A stretch of 34,163 nucleotides of DNA from Vicinamibacterales bacterium (GTDB taxonomy: Bacteria; Acidobacteriota; Vicinamibacteria; Vicinamibacterales; JAMQPK01). The notes beneath the pieces are model-generated. The model saw only the letters and a list, made by a program, of their open reading frames with translations. It made no database searches and was not told the DNA's origin. Positions within the stretch are counted from its first letter, which is position 1. Every line of letters begins with the position of its first letter. The stretch spans positions 1 to 34,163 of the forward strand of contig JAMQPK010000081.1 of the NCBI GenBank assembly GCA_023717525.1. Reading direction: 5' to 3'. Shown piece after piece: positions 25,111-31,733 of the stretch. A program made the translations under genes and the position numbers.

Positions 25111-25796
25111 TCGCGCTCGACGTCGACAACGCGGTCTACGCCCTCGAGATCGCTGCGCGCCTTCGCGGCCGGGTCGGCGGTCTCAAGGTCGGCAGTCAAC
25201 TGTTCGCCGCCGAAGGTCCTCCTCTGGTGCGACGCCTCGTCGACGAAGGACATCGCGTCTTTCTTGATCTGAAGTTCCACGACATTCCCAACACGGTTGC
25301 GGGAGCGGTGGCGGCGGCGGCCAAGCTCGGGGTATGGATGATCACCGTCCATGCGTCGGGCGGCACCGACATGCTGAAGGCTGCCAGGCGCGCCGCTGTT
25401 GAATCGGCGGCGGCTCATAACCGGTCCACCCCTCTCATCGTCGCTGTCACGGTGCTGACCAGTCTGAATGACACGTCGCTCCTCGAAATCGGCGTGAACC
25501 GGCCGATGGAACGGCAGGTTGAGGCATTGGCGACGCTCGCCATGGATGCCGGGCTCGATGGCGTGGTCGCGTCCCCCCTCGAGCTTCGGCTGCTGCGGAA
25601 GCGCTTTCCGGCCTTCACCATCGTCACTCCCGGCATCCGCGCGTCATCCGCGCCCGCCGACGATCAGTCGCGCACGCTCAGCGCGCGCGAGGCAATCGAT
25701 GCCGGGGCTTCCTATCTGGTTGTCGGCCGTCCGATCATCGCCGCCGCCGATCCTGCGGCTGCCGCCGACGAAATCCGCCGGTCTCTGGAGACGTAG
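25095..25796 (+). CDS. pyrF: Orotidine 5'-phosphate decarboxylase
   Basis: It decarboxylates OMP to UMP, the last step of the pathway. The 233-residue protein begins [20 protein letters not shown] and contains the diagnostic [13 protein letters not shown] with the Lys-Asp catalytic pair. TVHASGG, the TPGIR phosphate loop and YLVVGRPII near the end complete the barrel. It starts inside the pyrD coding end, with AGAAGG directly before the ATG, so translation is coupled. Confidence 0.97.
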   Translation: MDQLLVALDVDNAVYALEIAARLRGRVGGLKVGSQLFAAEGPPLVRRLVDEGHRVFLDLKFHDIPNTVAGAVAAAAKLGVWMITVHASGGTDMLKAARRAAVESAAAHNRSTPLIVAVTVLTSLNDTSLLEIGVNRPMERQVEALATLAMDAGLDGVVASPLELRLLRKRFPAFTIVTPGIRASSAPADDQSRTLSAREAIDAGASYLVVGRPIIAAADPAAAADEIRRSLET

Positions 25797-25807
25797 CCGA
25801 GGGCGGC

Positions 25808-26050
25808 GTGCGATTCGTCATCTACTCGAAACCTGGCTGCCACCTTTGCGACGAAATGAAGGCCGTGGTGCGCCGTGTGCTCGGGACAGGTGTGGATAAC
25901 TCACTAGAGGAAGCCGACATCTCGAACGATCCCGCCCTGCTCGAGCGCTACGGTCTAGAAATTCCTGTGCTGATGCTCGATGGCGCGAAGGTCGCCAAGT
26001 ATCGGGTGACGGAGGCGGAAGTGAGGCGGATGCTGCGTGGGAGAACGTAG
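25808..26050 (+). CDS. Small glutaredoxin-like protein
   Basis: This 80-residue thioredoxin-fold protein begins RFVIYSKPGCHLCDEMK, with the redox motif CHLC at about 11-14, a cis-proline IPVLML and a C-terminal helix. It resembles the DUF836/glutaredoxin-like family, whose substrates are unknown. The start is GTG, 11 bases after the pyrF stop, so it is probably in the pyrKDF transcript, but a role in pyrimidine metabolism is not implied. Its last residues (RGRT) and its stop codon are part of repeat C copy 4. Confidence 0.85.
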   Translation: MRFVIYSKPGCHLCDEMKAVVRRVLGTGVDNSLEEADISNDPALLERYGLEIPVLMLDGAKVAKYRVTEAEVRRMLRGRT

Positions 26051-26115
26051 GAAAATGTGGGACAACGTGGGATCTTGTCCCACGCTATCCCACGTTCTCC
26101 TACGTTCTCCTACGA
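26036..26115. terminator. Repeat C copy 4: inverted repeat hairpin between convergent genes
   Basis: Four ten-base units forward (CGTGGGAGAA, CGTAGGAAAA, TGTGGGACAA, CGTGGGATCT) and four inverted. A perfect 12-base arm at 26041-26052 pairs with 26098-26109. A perfect inner stem CGTGGGA (26066-26072) pairs with TCCCACG (26078-26084) around a 5-base loop. It covers the 3' end of the glutaredoxin-like gene (+) and reaches to within two bases of the stop of the Pal-like gene (-). That is the position of a two-way terminator, though neither side has a clear U-tract. Confidence 0.65.
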
Positions 26116-26116
26116 A

Positions 26117-26686
26117 CTACTTCGCGGTAATGATCGGGTGTCCCCGTCGATTTCTCTGCCAGCATGCGTCGTTGTCCTCCGCACACACCGGCTGCTCCTT
26201 GCCCTTGCTTACCGTGATGATGCGATCGCCACTCACGCCGAGGCTCACCAGATAGTCTTTCACCGCCGCTGCCCGGCGCCCGCCAAGTGCGAGGTTGTAT
26301 TCCGCCGTGCCGCGCGAGTCTGCGTGGCCCTCGACCGTAAGGCGCACCGTAGTCCAGCGCTTGAGGTAGTCCGCATCCTTCGATAACACGGCGCGACCGT
26401 CATCGCGTAGCGTCGCCTCGTCGTAGTCGAAGAGCGTGTCGGCCAGCGGCCGCTCGGCATTCAGCTGTTCCACGGTCTTCTGACTGAAGATCTGCTCTTC
26501 AGTGAGCGGGGCCGGCGCTGGCGGAGGCGGCGGTGCCGGCGGCGGCGGTGGTGGTGGCGGCGGTGGCGCTGGTGCGGCCGGCGGTGGAGGCGGTGTCGGT
26601 GCGGGAGCAGCCACGGGCCGCTTGCACGCCGCAGCCGTCAAACCAAGAAGCGCACAAAGCGCACCAACCAGCAGGTAACGTCGCAT
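26117..26686 (-). CDS. pal: OmpA/Pal-family peptidoglycan-associated lipoprotein
   Basis: This 189-residue outer-membrane lipoprotein has a lipobox ending LTAAAC with lipidated Cys21, then a proline-alanine linker (about 25-60) with runs of up to ten prolines. An OmpA C-terminal domain follows at about 75-189. Its peptidoglycan-binding segment reads VEGHADSRGTAEYNLALGGR. Cys168 and Cys175 near the end may form a disulfide. Pal anchors the outer membrane to peptidoglycan in the Tol system. No tol genes lie beside it, so the name is by domain only; another OmpA-like lipoprotein is possible. GGGAG six bases from the ATG is a strong ribosome binding site. Confidence 0.85.
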   Translation of the reverse strand: MRRYLLVGALCALLGLTAAACKRPVAAPAPTPPPPPAAPAPPPPPPPPPPAPPPPPAPAPLTEEQIFSQKTVEQLNAERPLADTLFDYDEATLRDDGRAVLSKDADYLKRWTTVRLTVEGHADSRGTAEYNLALGGRRAAAVKDYLVSLGVSGDRIITVSKGKEQPVCAEDNDACWQRNRRGHPIITAK

Positions 26687-26723
26687 GAGTGTCTCCCTCA
26701 GCTAGTTGAAACGTTGGAATCGA

Positions 26724-27506
26724 ATGGTTGCGGGCACAGAGTACCATAAGATTCGATCCGTGGACCGCATGCTCGAGGCGACGTTCCGGGTTGAGCAGCA
26801 CCATTTCTGGTACCGAGGCTTCAGGCGGTTCGTCGAACCCCTGCTCGTACGCGCCACCGAGGGCAAGCAACGTCCGCGAATTCTTGATTGCGGCGCAGGC
26901 ACCGGCGCAAATCTCCTTCTCCTTGAGAAGTACGGCGTCTCGTTCGGTGTCGAGCTGACGTGGAATGGTCTTCAGTTCGGCCGCGCGAGAGGCTTGACGC
27001 GCCTTTCGCAGGGCACGGTGGCCGCACTGCCGTTTTCCGGCGGCTCAATCGATGTCGCCGTCTCGTTCGATGTCCTGTATTGCCTGGAGGACCTCGTCGA
27101 GGAACAGGCGATCTCCGAAATGTTCAGAGTCCTGAAGCCCGGCGGGGCGCTCATCGTGAATGTCGCCGCACTCGACATGCTGAAGGGTGACCATTCGGTC
27201 CTCGTGTCCGAGGTCAGGCGCTACACCCGATCTCGTTTGCGATCGAAACTGCAGAGGGCCGGCTTCGGGATCGAACGCATGACCTACACCAACGCGGCCC
27301 TGTTCCCCATCACAGCAAGCGTGCGGGCCCTGCAGAGGCTCCGCGGCGTCAAGCCGGACGGCGGCAAACGCGGGGATTTCTACGTGCCGCCCGCCCCGGT
27401 CAACTCCCTGTTTTCGGGCGCGCTTGCCGTCGAATCCACGCTGATCGCGGCGGGAATCGACATGCCCGTCGGTAGCTCGGTGCTCTGTCTGGCACGGAAG
27501 AACTAG
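26724..27506 (+). CDS. Class I SAM-dependent methyltransferase
   Basis: This 260-residue protein has the SAM motif ILDCGAGTGANL (53-64), the acidic GVEL strand end, DVAVSFDVLYCLED and the post-motif LKPGGALIVNVAALDML. This is the common UbiE/type-11 fold. The N-terminus FRVEQHHFWYRGFRRFVEPL is also seen in methyltransferases near glycosyltransferase genes. The acceptor is unknown. A TTG at 26706 is an alternative start; the ATG at 26724 follows the methyltransferase pattern. Its TAG stop shares the palindrome CTAG with the stop of the convergent membrane protein. Confidence 0.85.
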   Translation: MVAGTEYHKIRSVDRMLEATFRVEQHHFWYRGFRRFVEPLLVRATEGKQRPRILDCGAGTGANLLLLEKYGVSFGVELTWNGLQFGRARGLTRLSQGTVAALPFSGGSIDVAVSFDVLYCLEDLVEEQAISEMFRVLKPGGALIVNVAALDMLKGDHSVLVSEVRRYTRSRLRSKLQRAGFGIERMTYTNAALFPITASVRALQRLRGVKPDGGKRGDFYVPPAPVNSLFSGALAVESTLIAAGIDMPVGSSVLCLARKN

Positions 27507-29779
27507 CGTACGTCGAACGTGAAGATACGGAGGCCGAGCGTGCGCTTATCGGGACTCCCCGAGCGCTCGTTCGGTACGAACGTCTTGTCGGTCTCGATCG
27601 TGACCATGCCGTCGGCCTGTTGGAGCGCTCCAGCGGGAATCTTGATCTCGAACCTGAAGTCTGCAGCCGGCGATGCTGTTGCCAGCACCTGACTGCCCGC
27701 ACGGACCACGACGGTGGGAGCCGAGTCGAAATACGTCAGCGGCGACTCTCCGGTAATCGACAACCACACGTCCCTGCCGCCAGAGTTCACGAACGTCGAG
27801 GCTCTCCCCGTCGTCCACCGCCACCGCCGTTGCAACCCTTTGCTGTATTCGATCTCGTTCCATCCGGCATGCTGGACGAAGAACACGGCGTCCGGCGGCT
27901 CGACGGTGAACTGCGTCAGGCGAATGCTTCCCGGCTTCCCATCCGGCGTCGCGTAGGAAGCGACCAGGCTGTTGAAAGCCGCCGCACTCGCCAGCGCGCC
28001 AGGCGGCACCTGAAATCGCTTGAAGAAGGTGCCGCCAGCCGGAACGTTCCATCGATCGAACACGCGATCGTTGATAGAGAGCGTCACGTCGCAGCCGGCC
28101 CCGGTGCTCTCTCCACCGACGAGCATGAGAGCTGCGCCCTGACGGCTTCGGATGTACGCCGTGCCTTCTCGTTTCCCGAGGCGCTCGGACATGTTGAGCG
28201 TTTCCGGCGTCAGGTGCCATCCCTCCACTGCAAACCACGCCGGAGGCGAATCGATCCTGATCAAATCGACGATGTCTGGCCGCACACCGCTCATGAATCT
28301 CTCGCGAGGAAATTCCCAGACGTAGTGCGCGCGCACGGTCCTGCTCAGCGGATCGATGAGTTCGGTGTCGGTGCGCGCCGGATCCGCGAGGAACCACACG
28401 GGCGCCGTGTTTCCGGCCAACCAATATCCCGCTAATTCAAGCCATTCGCGCATTGGCGGCGATTTCAGCACTTGCGCATTACCGAAGTTCTGCGTCTGCA
28501 CCGAGCGCGCCAGGCCCTGGTGCATCCCGATGACGGCTCGCGGCTCGGCGCGAAGCGCCTCGTGCAGATCGCGAATCGCTGCAAACGCGGGACTGCCCTC
28601 ACGCGCGTAAATGCGAGCGGCTGGCAGCGTCAGCACGAGCGACCAGACGACCACCACGGCCACCGCGACCGTCGTCGCCGATTGCGCGACGGTGCGTGTC
28701 AGGCTTCTGACGCCGTACACGGCAAGAAATGCCACGACCGGGAGGATTGGAAGCGCGTATCTCGTCGTCACCGTTTCATGGAAGAGCAGGTGAAAGACGG
28801 TGTACGGCCCGACCAGGACGGCCACCAGCACCGCGACTCGCGGCGATCGCCACAACAGCATCACCATGCCGAAAACGGCCAGTGCGAAGATCAGCCATCC
28901 CAGCGGTATCGACGCCCATGGGTAGATGAAGGTCTCCAGCAGGCTGAAGGCAAGGCGCCGGGCCGAGGGGTTGCCGTACAGCATGTCGACGCCGGCAAAG
29001 TCCTCGCCCCCCTGCGCACCCAACGCGGCGCGATACGCGCGCAGTCCCCCGCTGGCAAACACGAGCGGAACGAACCAGATGAGCGTGCCAATGGAAAACG
29101 TCATCGCGCTGCCGAGCAACGCACCCGCGGCGCCTCGGCCCGCGCGCTGGAGCAGAACGAGCAGCAGCAGCGGCACTGTGAGCCATAGCGCCTGCGACCG
29201 CATGCCGATGGCCATCGCCGAAAGGAACGCGCCGAGGACGATCATCTGGCCCGAGGCAGCAAGCGCGTCGGGCGTCGTCTCTGGATTCATCCGTTGACGC
29301 GCGTACGCCGTCGAGAGCGCCGCCTGTGCCGCCAGGGTAAACGCCAGTCCAGGAATATCGCTGAGCGGGCGAAGCGCGTTGAACCAATACAGAGGGCTCG
29401 CAATCACGAGGATGGTGGCGAGGGGGGCGATCGTCCAGCGTCGATCGTCCAGCGTCGATCGTCCATCATCGGCGAGGGCGTCGAGGTTCTCGAAGAGTCT
29501 CATCAGTGGAAACACGGCAAGCGCGCCGAATATGGCGCCGAGCACGGCAAGGGCTTTCGCGTCGGATGGCACCGCCGTACGCGCGATCTTGCCGAGCGCC
29601 ATGAACACTGGGTATCCCGGTGGATGCGGTTGGTGTTTCGTGGGATCGAAATCGTGAAGGCCGAGGGCGAAGTTCAGCGAGTCGACGTCCTCGAGAGTCG
29701 ACGGAAGGAACAGGACGTGCGCGATGAGAAAGATCACCGCCAGTCCGGATGCCCAGCGCAGTTTTGCGAGCGTGTTCAA
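27503..29779 (-). CDS. GT-C-like polytopic membrane protein (DUF2723-type)
   Basis: This 758-residue protein has about ten hydrophobic helices up to residue 430 and a soluble, beta-rich C-terminal part. After helix one it carries EDVDSLNFALGLHDFDPTKH with QPHPPGYPVFMALGK, an acidic luminal loop typical of GT-C and DUF2723 membrane proteins that use lipid-linked sugars. It would sit in the inner membrane, with catalytic loop and C-terminal domain outside. The TTG start overlaps the larE stop (TTGA). Residues 104-119 are encoded by repeat B copy 3, in frame, in the loop between the second and third helices. The substrate is unknown; uppS and glycosyltransferases elsewhere in the window fit a surface-glycan role. 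Confidence 0.75.
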   Translation of the reverse strand: MNTLAKLRWASGLAVIFLIAHVLFLPSTLEDVDSLNFALGLHDFDPTKHQPHPPGYPVFMALGKIARTAVPSDAKALAVLGAIFGALAVFPLMRLFENLDALADDGRSTLDDRRWTIAPLATILVIASPLYWFNALRPLSDIPGLAFTLAAQAALSTAYARQRMNPETTPDALAASGQMIVLGAFLSAMAIGMRSQALWLTVPLLLLVLLQRAGRGAAGALLGSAMTFSIGTLIWFVPLVFASGGLRAYRAALGAQGGEDFAGVDMLYGNPSARRLAFSLLETFIYPWASIPLGWLIFALAVFGMVMLLWRSPRVAVLVAVLVGPYTVFHLLFHETVTTRYALPILPVVAFLAVYGVRSLTRTVAQSATTVAVAVVVVWSLVLTLPAARIYAREGSPAFAAIRDLHEALRAEPRAVIGMHQGLARSVQTQNFGNAQVLKSPPMREWLELAGYWLAGNTAPVWFLADPARTDTELIDPLSRTVRAHYVWEFPRERFMSGVRPDIVDLIRIDSPPAWFAVEGWHLTPETLNMSERLGKREGTAYIRSRQGAALMLVGGESTGAGCDVTLSINDRVFDRWNVPAGGTFFKRFQVPPGALASAAAFNSLVASYATPDGKPGSIRLTQFTVEPPDAVFFVQHAGWNEIEYSKGLQRRWRWTTGRASTFVNSGGRDVWLSITGESPLTYFDSAPTVVVRAGSQVLATASPAADFRFEIKIPAGALQQADGMVTIETDKTFVPNERSGSPDKRTLGLRIFTFDVR
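29425..29470. repeat. Short-phrase repeat, family B copy 3, inside a coding region
   Basis: Units TCGTCCAGCG, TCGATCGTCC and ATCATCG in this stretch are the reverse complement of the GACGATC/GACGATGG phrases of copies 1 and 2. They lie in frame within the GT-C-like gene and encode about 16 polar residues, DDGRSTLDDRRWTIAP, between two hydrophobic helices. Confidence 0.8.
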
Positions 29780-30579
29780 ACCTGTCGAAGGATGAGCCCT
29801 TCGTTCAGACTTCCGGTGCGGTAGCCTTGCGGATCGATCGCGACCGATTCATAACCCGCGGCACGCAGCTCGCGCACAATCGCTTCGTGCATGCCGGGAT
29901 CCAGCGCCCGCGGCAAATCCTCGCGCGCCACTTCGACCTTCGCGAGCGTGTCGTAGTGACGGACACGGCACACGCGAAAACCGAGGGCGTGCAACGCTTC
30001 TTCGCCGCGCTCGATCTGCCGCAGCTTCTCGGACGTCACTTCGTGGTGATACGGGATCCTCGACGAGAGGCATGCCGATGCGGGCTCGTCCCAGACGGGC
30101 AGGCCGGCGCGGCGCGATAACTCTCGAATCTCGGCCTTGCTGAGTCCGGCTTCGTCGAGCGGGCTCCGCACACCGAACTGCTTCGCGGCGATGCGCCCCG
30201 GACGATAGTCGCCGCGATCGTCGGCATTGGTGCCGTCGGCCACGTACGCGAACCCCCGTTCCCGCGCGATGGCGGTCAGGCGCGTGTAGAGCTCGTGCTT
30301 GCAGAAATAGCAGCGATTTTCGGGATTTGCCCGATACTCGGGCCTTTCGATCTCGCCGGTCAGAATGATTTCATGCCGGAGACGGCACTCGTGCGCGACT
30401 TTCAGCGCAAGCGCGCGATGATGGGCAGGGTAACTGGGACTCTCGGCGGTCACGCACAGCGCGCCGGCACCGAGCACCTCAGTCGCGGCATATGCGAGGT
30501 ACGCGCTGTCGACGCCGCCGCTGAAGGCGACGATGACCGAGCGCATGTCGGACAGAATCGAGCGAAGCTCAGGCGTCAC
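29776..30579 (-). CDS. larE: LarE-family ATP-dependent sacrificial sulfur transferase
   Basis: LarE adenylates a carboxylate on the nickel-pincer precursor and transfers sulfur from its own cysteine. The 267-residue protein has the PP-loop FSGGVDSAYLAY (19-30), ENRCYFCKHELY (87-98), DGTNADD and PASACLSSRIPY. Cys170 in that last motif is at the place of the sacrificial cysteine of the single-cysteine type. The GTG start overlaps the stop of the upstream LysW-like gene (GTGA), and its own stop overlaps the GT-C-like gene. larB, larC and lactate racemase are not in this window, so a nickel-pincer role is only a family-based guess; LarE-like enzymes may have other sulfur acceptors. Confidence 0.9.
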   Translation of the reverse strand: MTPELRSILSDMRSVIVAFSGGVDSAYLAYAATEVLGAGALCVTAESPSYPAHHRALALKVAHECRLRHEIILTGEIERPEYRANPENRCYFCKHELYTRLTAIARERGFAYVADGTNADDRGDYRPGRIAAKQFGVRSPLDEAGLSKAEIRELSRRAGLPVWDEPASACLSSRIPYHHEVTSEKLRQIERGEEALHALGFRVCRVRHYDTLAKVEVAREDLPRALDPGMHEAIVRELRAAGYESVAIDPQGYRTGSLNEGLILRQV

Positions 30580-30830
30580 TCGTCCCAGTCCTCTTCCTCC
30601 TCCACGTCCTCGTCTTCGTCTAGATCGAGAGCCTCGGCGTCCTCGGCTTCTTCCTTTTCGTCGTCATCGTCATCATCGTCGTCGTCGTCGGAAGCCACGT
30701 CGAGCTCGATGGGCGACAGGCCGGTGATTTCGAGATTGGAGCCGCACTCGGGACAGCTGAGCAGGTCGCCCTTGTCCACGTCATACTCGTCGACTTCTAT
30801 CTCCGCGTCACACTCGGGGCAGGTAGCCAT
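30576..30830 (-). CDS. LysW-like zinc-ribbon protein with a long acidic tail
   Basis: This 84-residue protein begins MATCPECDAEIEVDEYDVDK. Two CxxC pairs (Cys4/Cys7 and Cys26/Cys29) form a zinc ribbon. The core, including EITGLSPIEL, follows the pattern of LysW amino-group carrier proteins. LysW ends EDWGE and bonds amino acids to its last glutamate; this protein ends EDWDE. Between core and end lies an unusual tail in which 29 of the last 37 residues (48-84) are Asp or Glu, including ten aspartates in a row. An excellent promoter (30839-30868) sits right before it. It heads the larE operon with a GTGA overlap. No LysX ligase is in the window. It may be a carrier, or a zinc-ribbon accessory protein for LarE. 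Confidence 0.75.
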   Translation of the reverse strand: MATCPECDAEIEVDEYDVDKGDLLSCPECGSNLEITGLSPIELDVASDDDDDDDDDDEKEEAEDAEALDLDEDEDVEEEEDWDE

Positions 30831-30838
30831 TTCTTCGA

Positions 30839-30868
30839 ATTATAACGAGAACCTGTTAGATTCTGCAA
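30839..30868 (-). promoter_or_regulatory. Sigma-70-type promoter for the LysW-like/larE operon
   Basis: On the reverse strand TTGCAG (30868-30863) is followed after 18 bases by a perfect TATAAT (30844-30839). The predicted start near 30832 is only about two bases from the ATG at 30830, so the transcript would be leaderless. Confidence 0.6.
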
Positions 30869-30928
30869 CGCACGCTAACGGTTTCCGGCCCGTATTCCGA
30901 TACATTCGAGAAGGACGACCAGCATCAG

Positions 30929-31648
30929 ATGAACACCCGTGCGCCTGGCGCTAAAGCCGTGCTCGTTGCCGACGACACCGCGTTCGTGCGCGACCGTTTC
31001 AAGACTGCGCTCGAAGGCGCCGGTCATCGCGCAGTCACGGTCAAGAGCGCCGCGGAGCTTCTCGCGCGGGTGCGCGCGGATCTCGCCGATCTCGATCTCA
31101 TCGTCATGGACCTGAGACTGTCGCACGCGAGCGGCGTCGAGCTCGTCAGGAGCATTCGCAAACTGGATAACGGGCGGTTGCCAATTCTGATCTTCAGCGG
31201 AACGATTGCGAGCGCCGACGAAGTACGCGAGTTGGCGGCACTCGGCGTGGCCGGCTACGTGAACGAGTACAGTGCCATTCAGCACATCCTGCCGTCGCTC
31301 GCCCCGCATCTCTTCCCGGACAATTTCAACCGGCGCGGCAGTCCACGCGTCGTGCTCGGTATCCCCATCGCGTACCGCTTCGGCAACACGATCGCCGCGG
31401 CCCTTACGTTGAACCTGAGCCGCGGCGGCATCGCCATTCGCACGACGAGCCCGCTCGAACAGAACGCCAAGGTGCGCCTGCGATTCCGCCTTCCGGGCTC
31501 CAAGCGCGACATCGACGCCGAAAGCCGGGTGGCGTGGAGCGATCCGCGATACGGCATGGGCCTGCAGTTCGAGAAGGTCGAGACGGCCGAGCAGGCGGCC
31601 ATCGACGAGTTCGTGGACGCGCACTTCTTCTCGAGTAGAAAAGCGTAA
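30929..31648 (+). CDS. Response-regulator receiver and PilZ domain protein
   Basis: This 239-residue protein has a receiver domain (8-125) with the acidic pair Asp15-Asp16, phosphoacceptor Asp61 in VMDLRL and the switch Ser90 in FSGTI. A PilZ domain (about 133-235) carries RRGSPR (135-140) and NLSRGG (162-167), both c-di-GMP contacts. The conserved receiver lysine near 112 is replaced (YVNEYS), so phosphorylation chemistry may differ. It likely joins phosphorelay input to c-di-GMP sensing for motility or surface behaviour. No histidine kinase lies beside it. AAGGA about 15 bases upstream is a loose ribosome binding site. Confidence 0.85.
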   Translation: MNTRAPGAKAVLVADDTAFVRDRFKTALEGAGHRAVTVKSAAELLARVRADLADLDLIVMDLRLSHASGVELVRSIRKLDNGRLPILIFSGTIASADEVRELAALGVAGYVNEYSAIQHILPSLAPHLFPDNFNRRGSPRVVLGIPIAYRFGNTIAAALTLNLSRGGIAIRTTSPLEQNAKVRLRFRLPGSKRDIDAESRVAWSDPRYGMGLQFEKVETAEQAAIDEFVDAHFFSSRKA

Positions 31649-31649
31649 G

Positions 31650-31709
31650 CCGTTCACCGTTTTCCGTTCACCGAACCCAGAACCCAGAACCCCAGAACCC
31701 AGAACCCAG
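31650..31709. repeat. Short-phrase repeat, family E
   Basis: Two copies of CCGTTCACCG (31650-31659, 31664-31673) are followed by five tandem AACCCAG units (31674-31709, one with an extra C). The run starts two bases after the PilZ gene stop and ends shortly before the ribosome binding site of the next gene. No inverted half is seen. Confidence 0.85.
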
Positions 31710-31733
31710 TAGGATCGTGTCGGAGGTTGGGAT

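Noticed and set aside
14994-26115. Family C repeats as a possible CRISPR array
   Set aside because: The units are adjacent without unique spacers, the copies are kilobases apart, and there are no cas genes.
30295-30954. Serine-rich plus-strand ORF (long Ser runs)
   Set aside because: The serine run is the antisense reading of the Asp/Glu codons of the LysW-like tail; no start signal or family match is visible.
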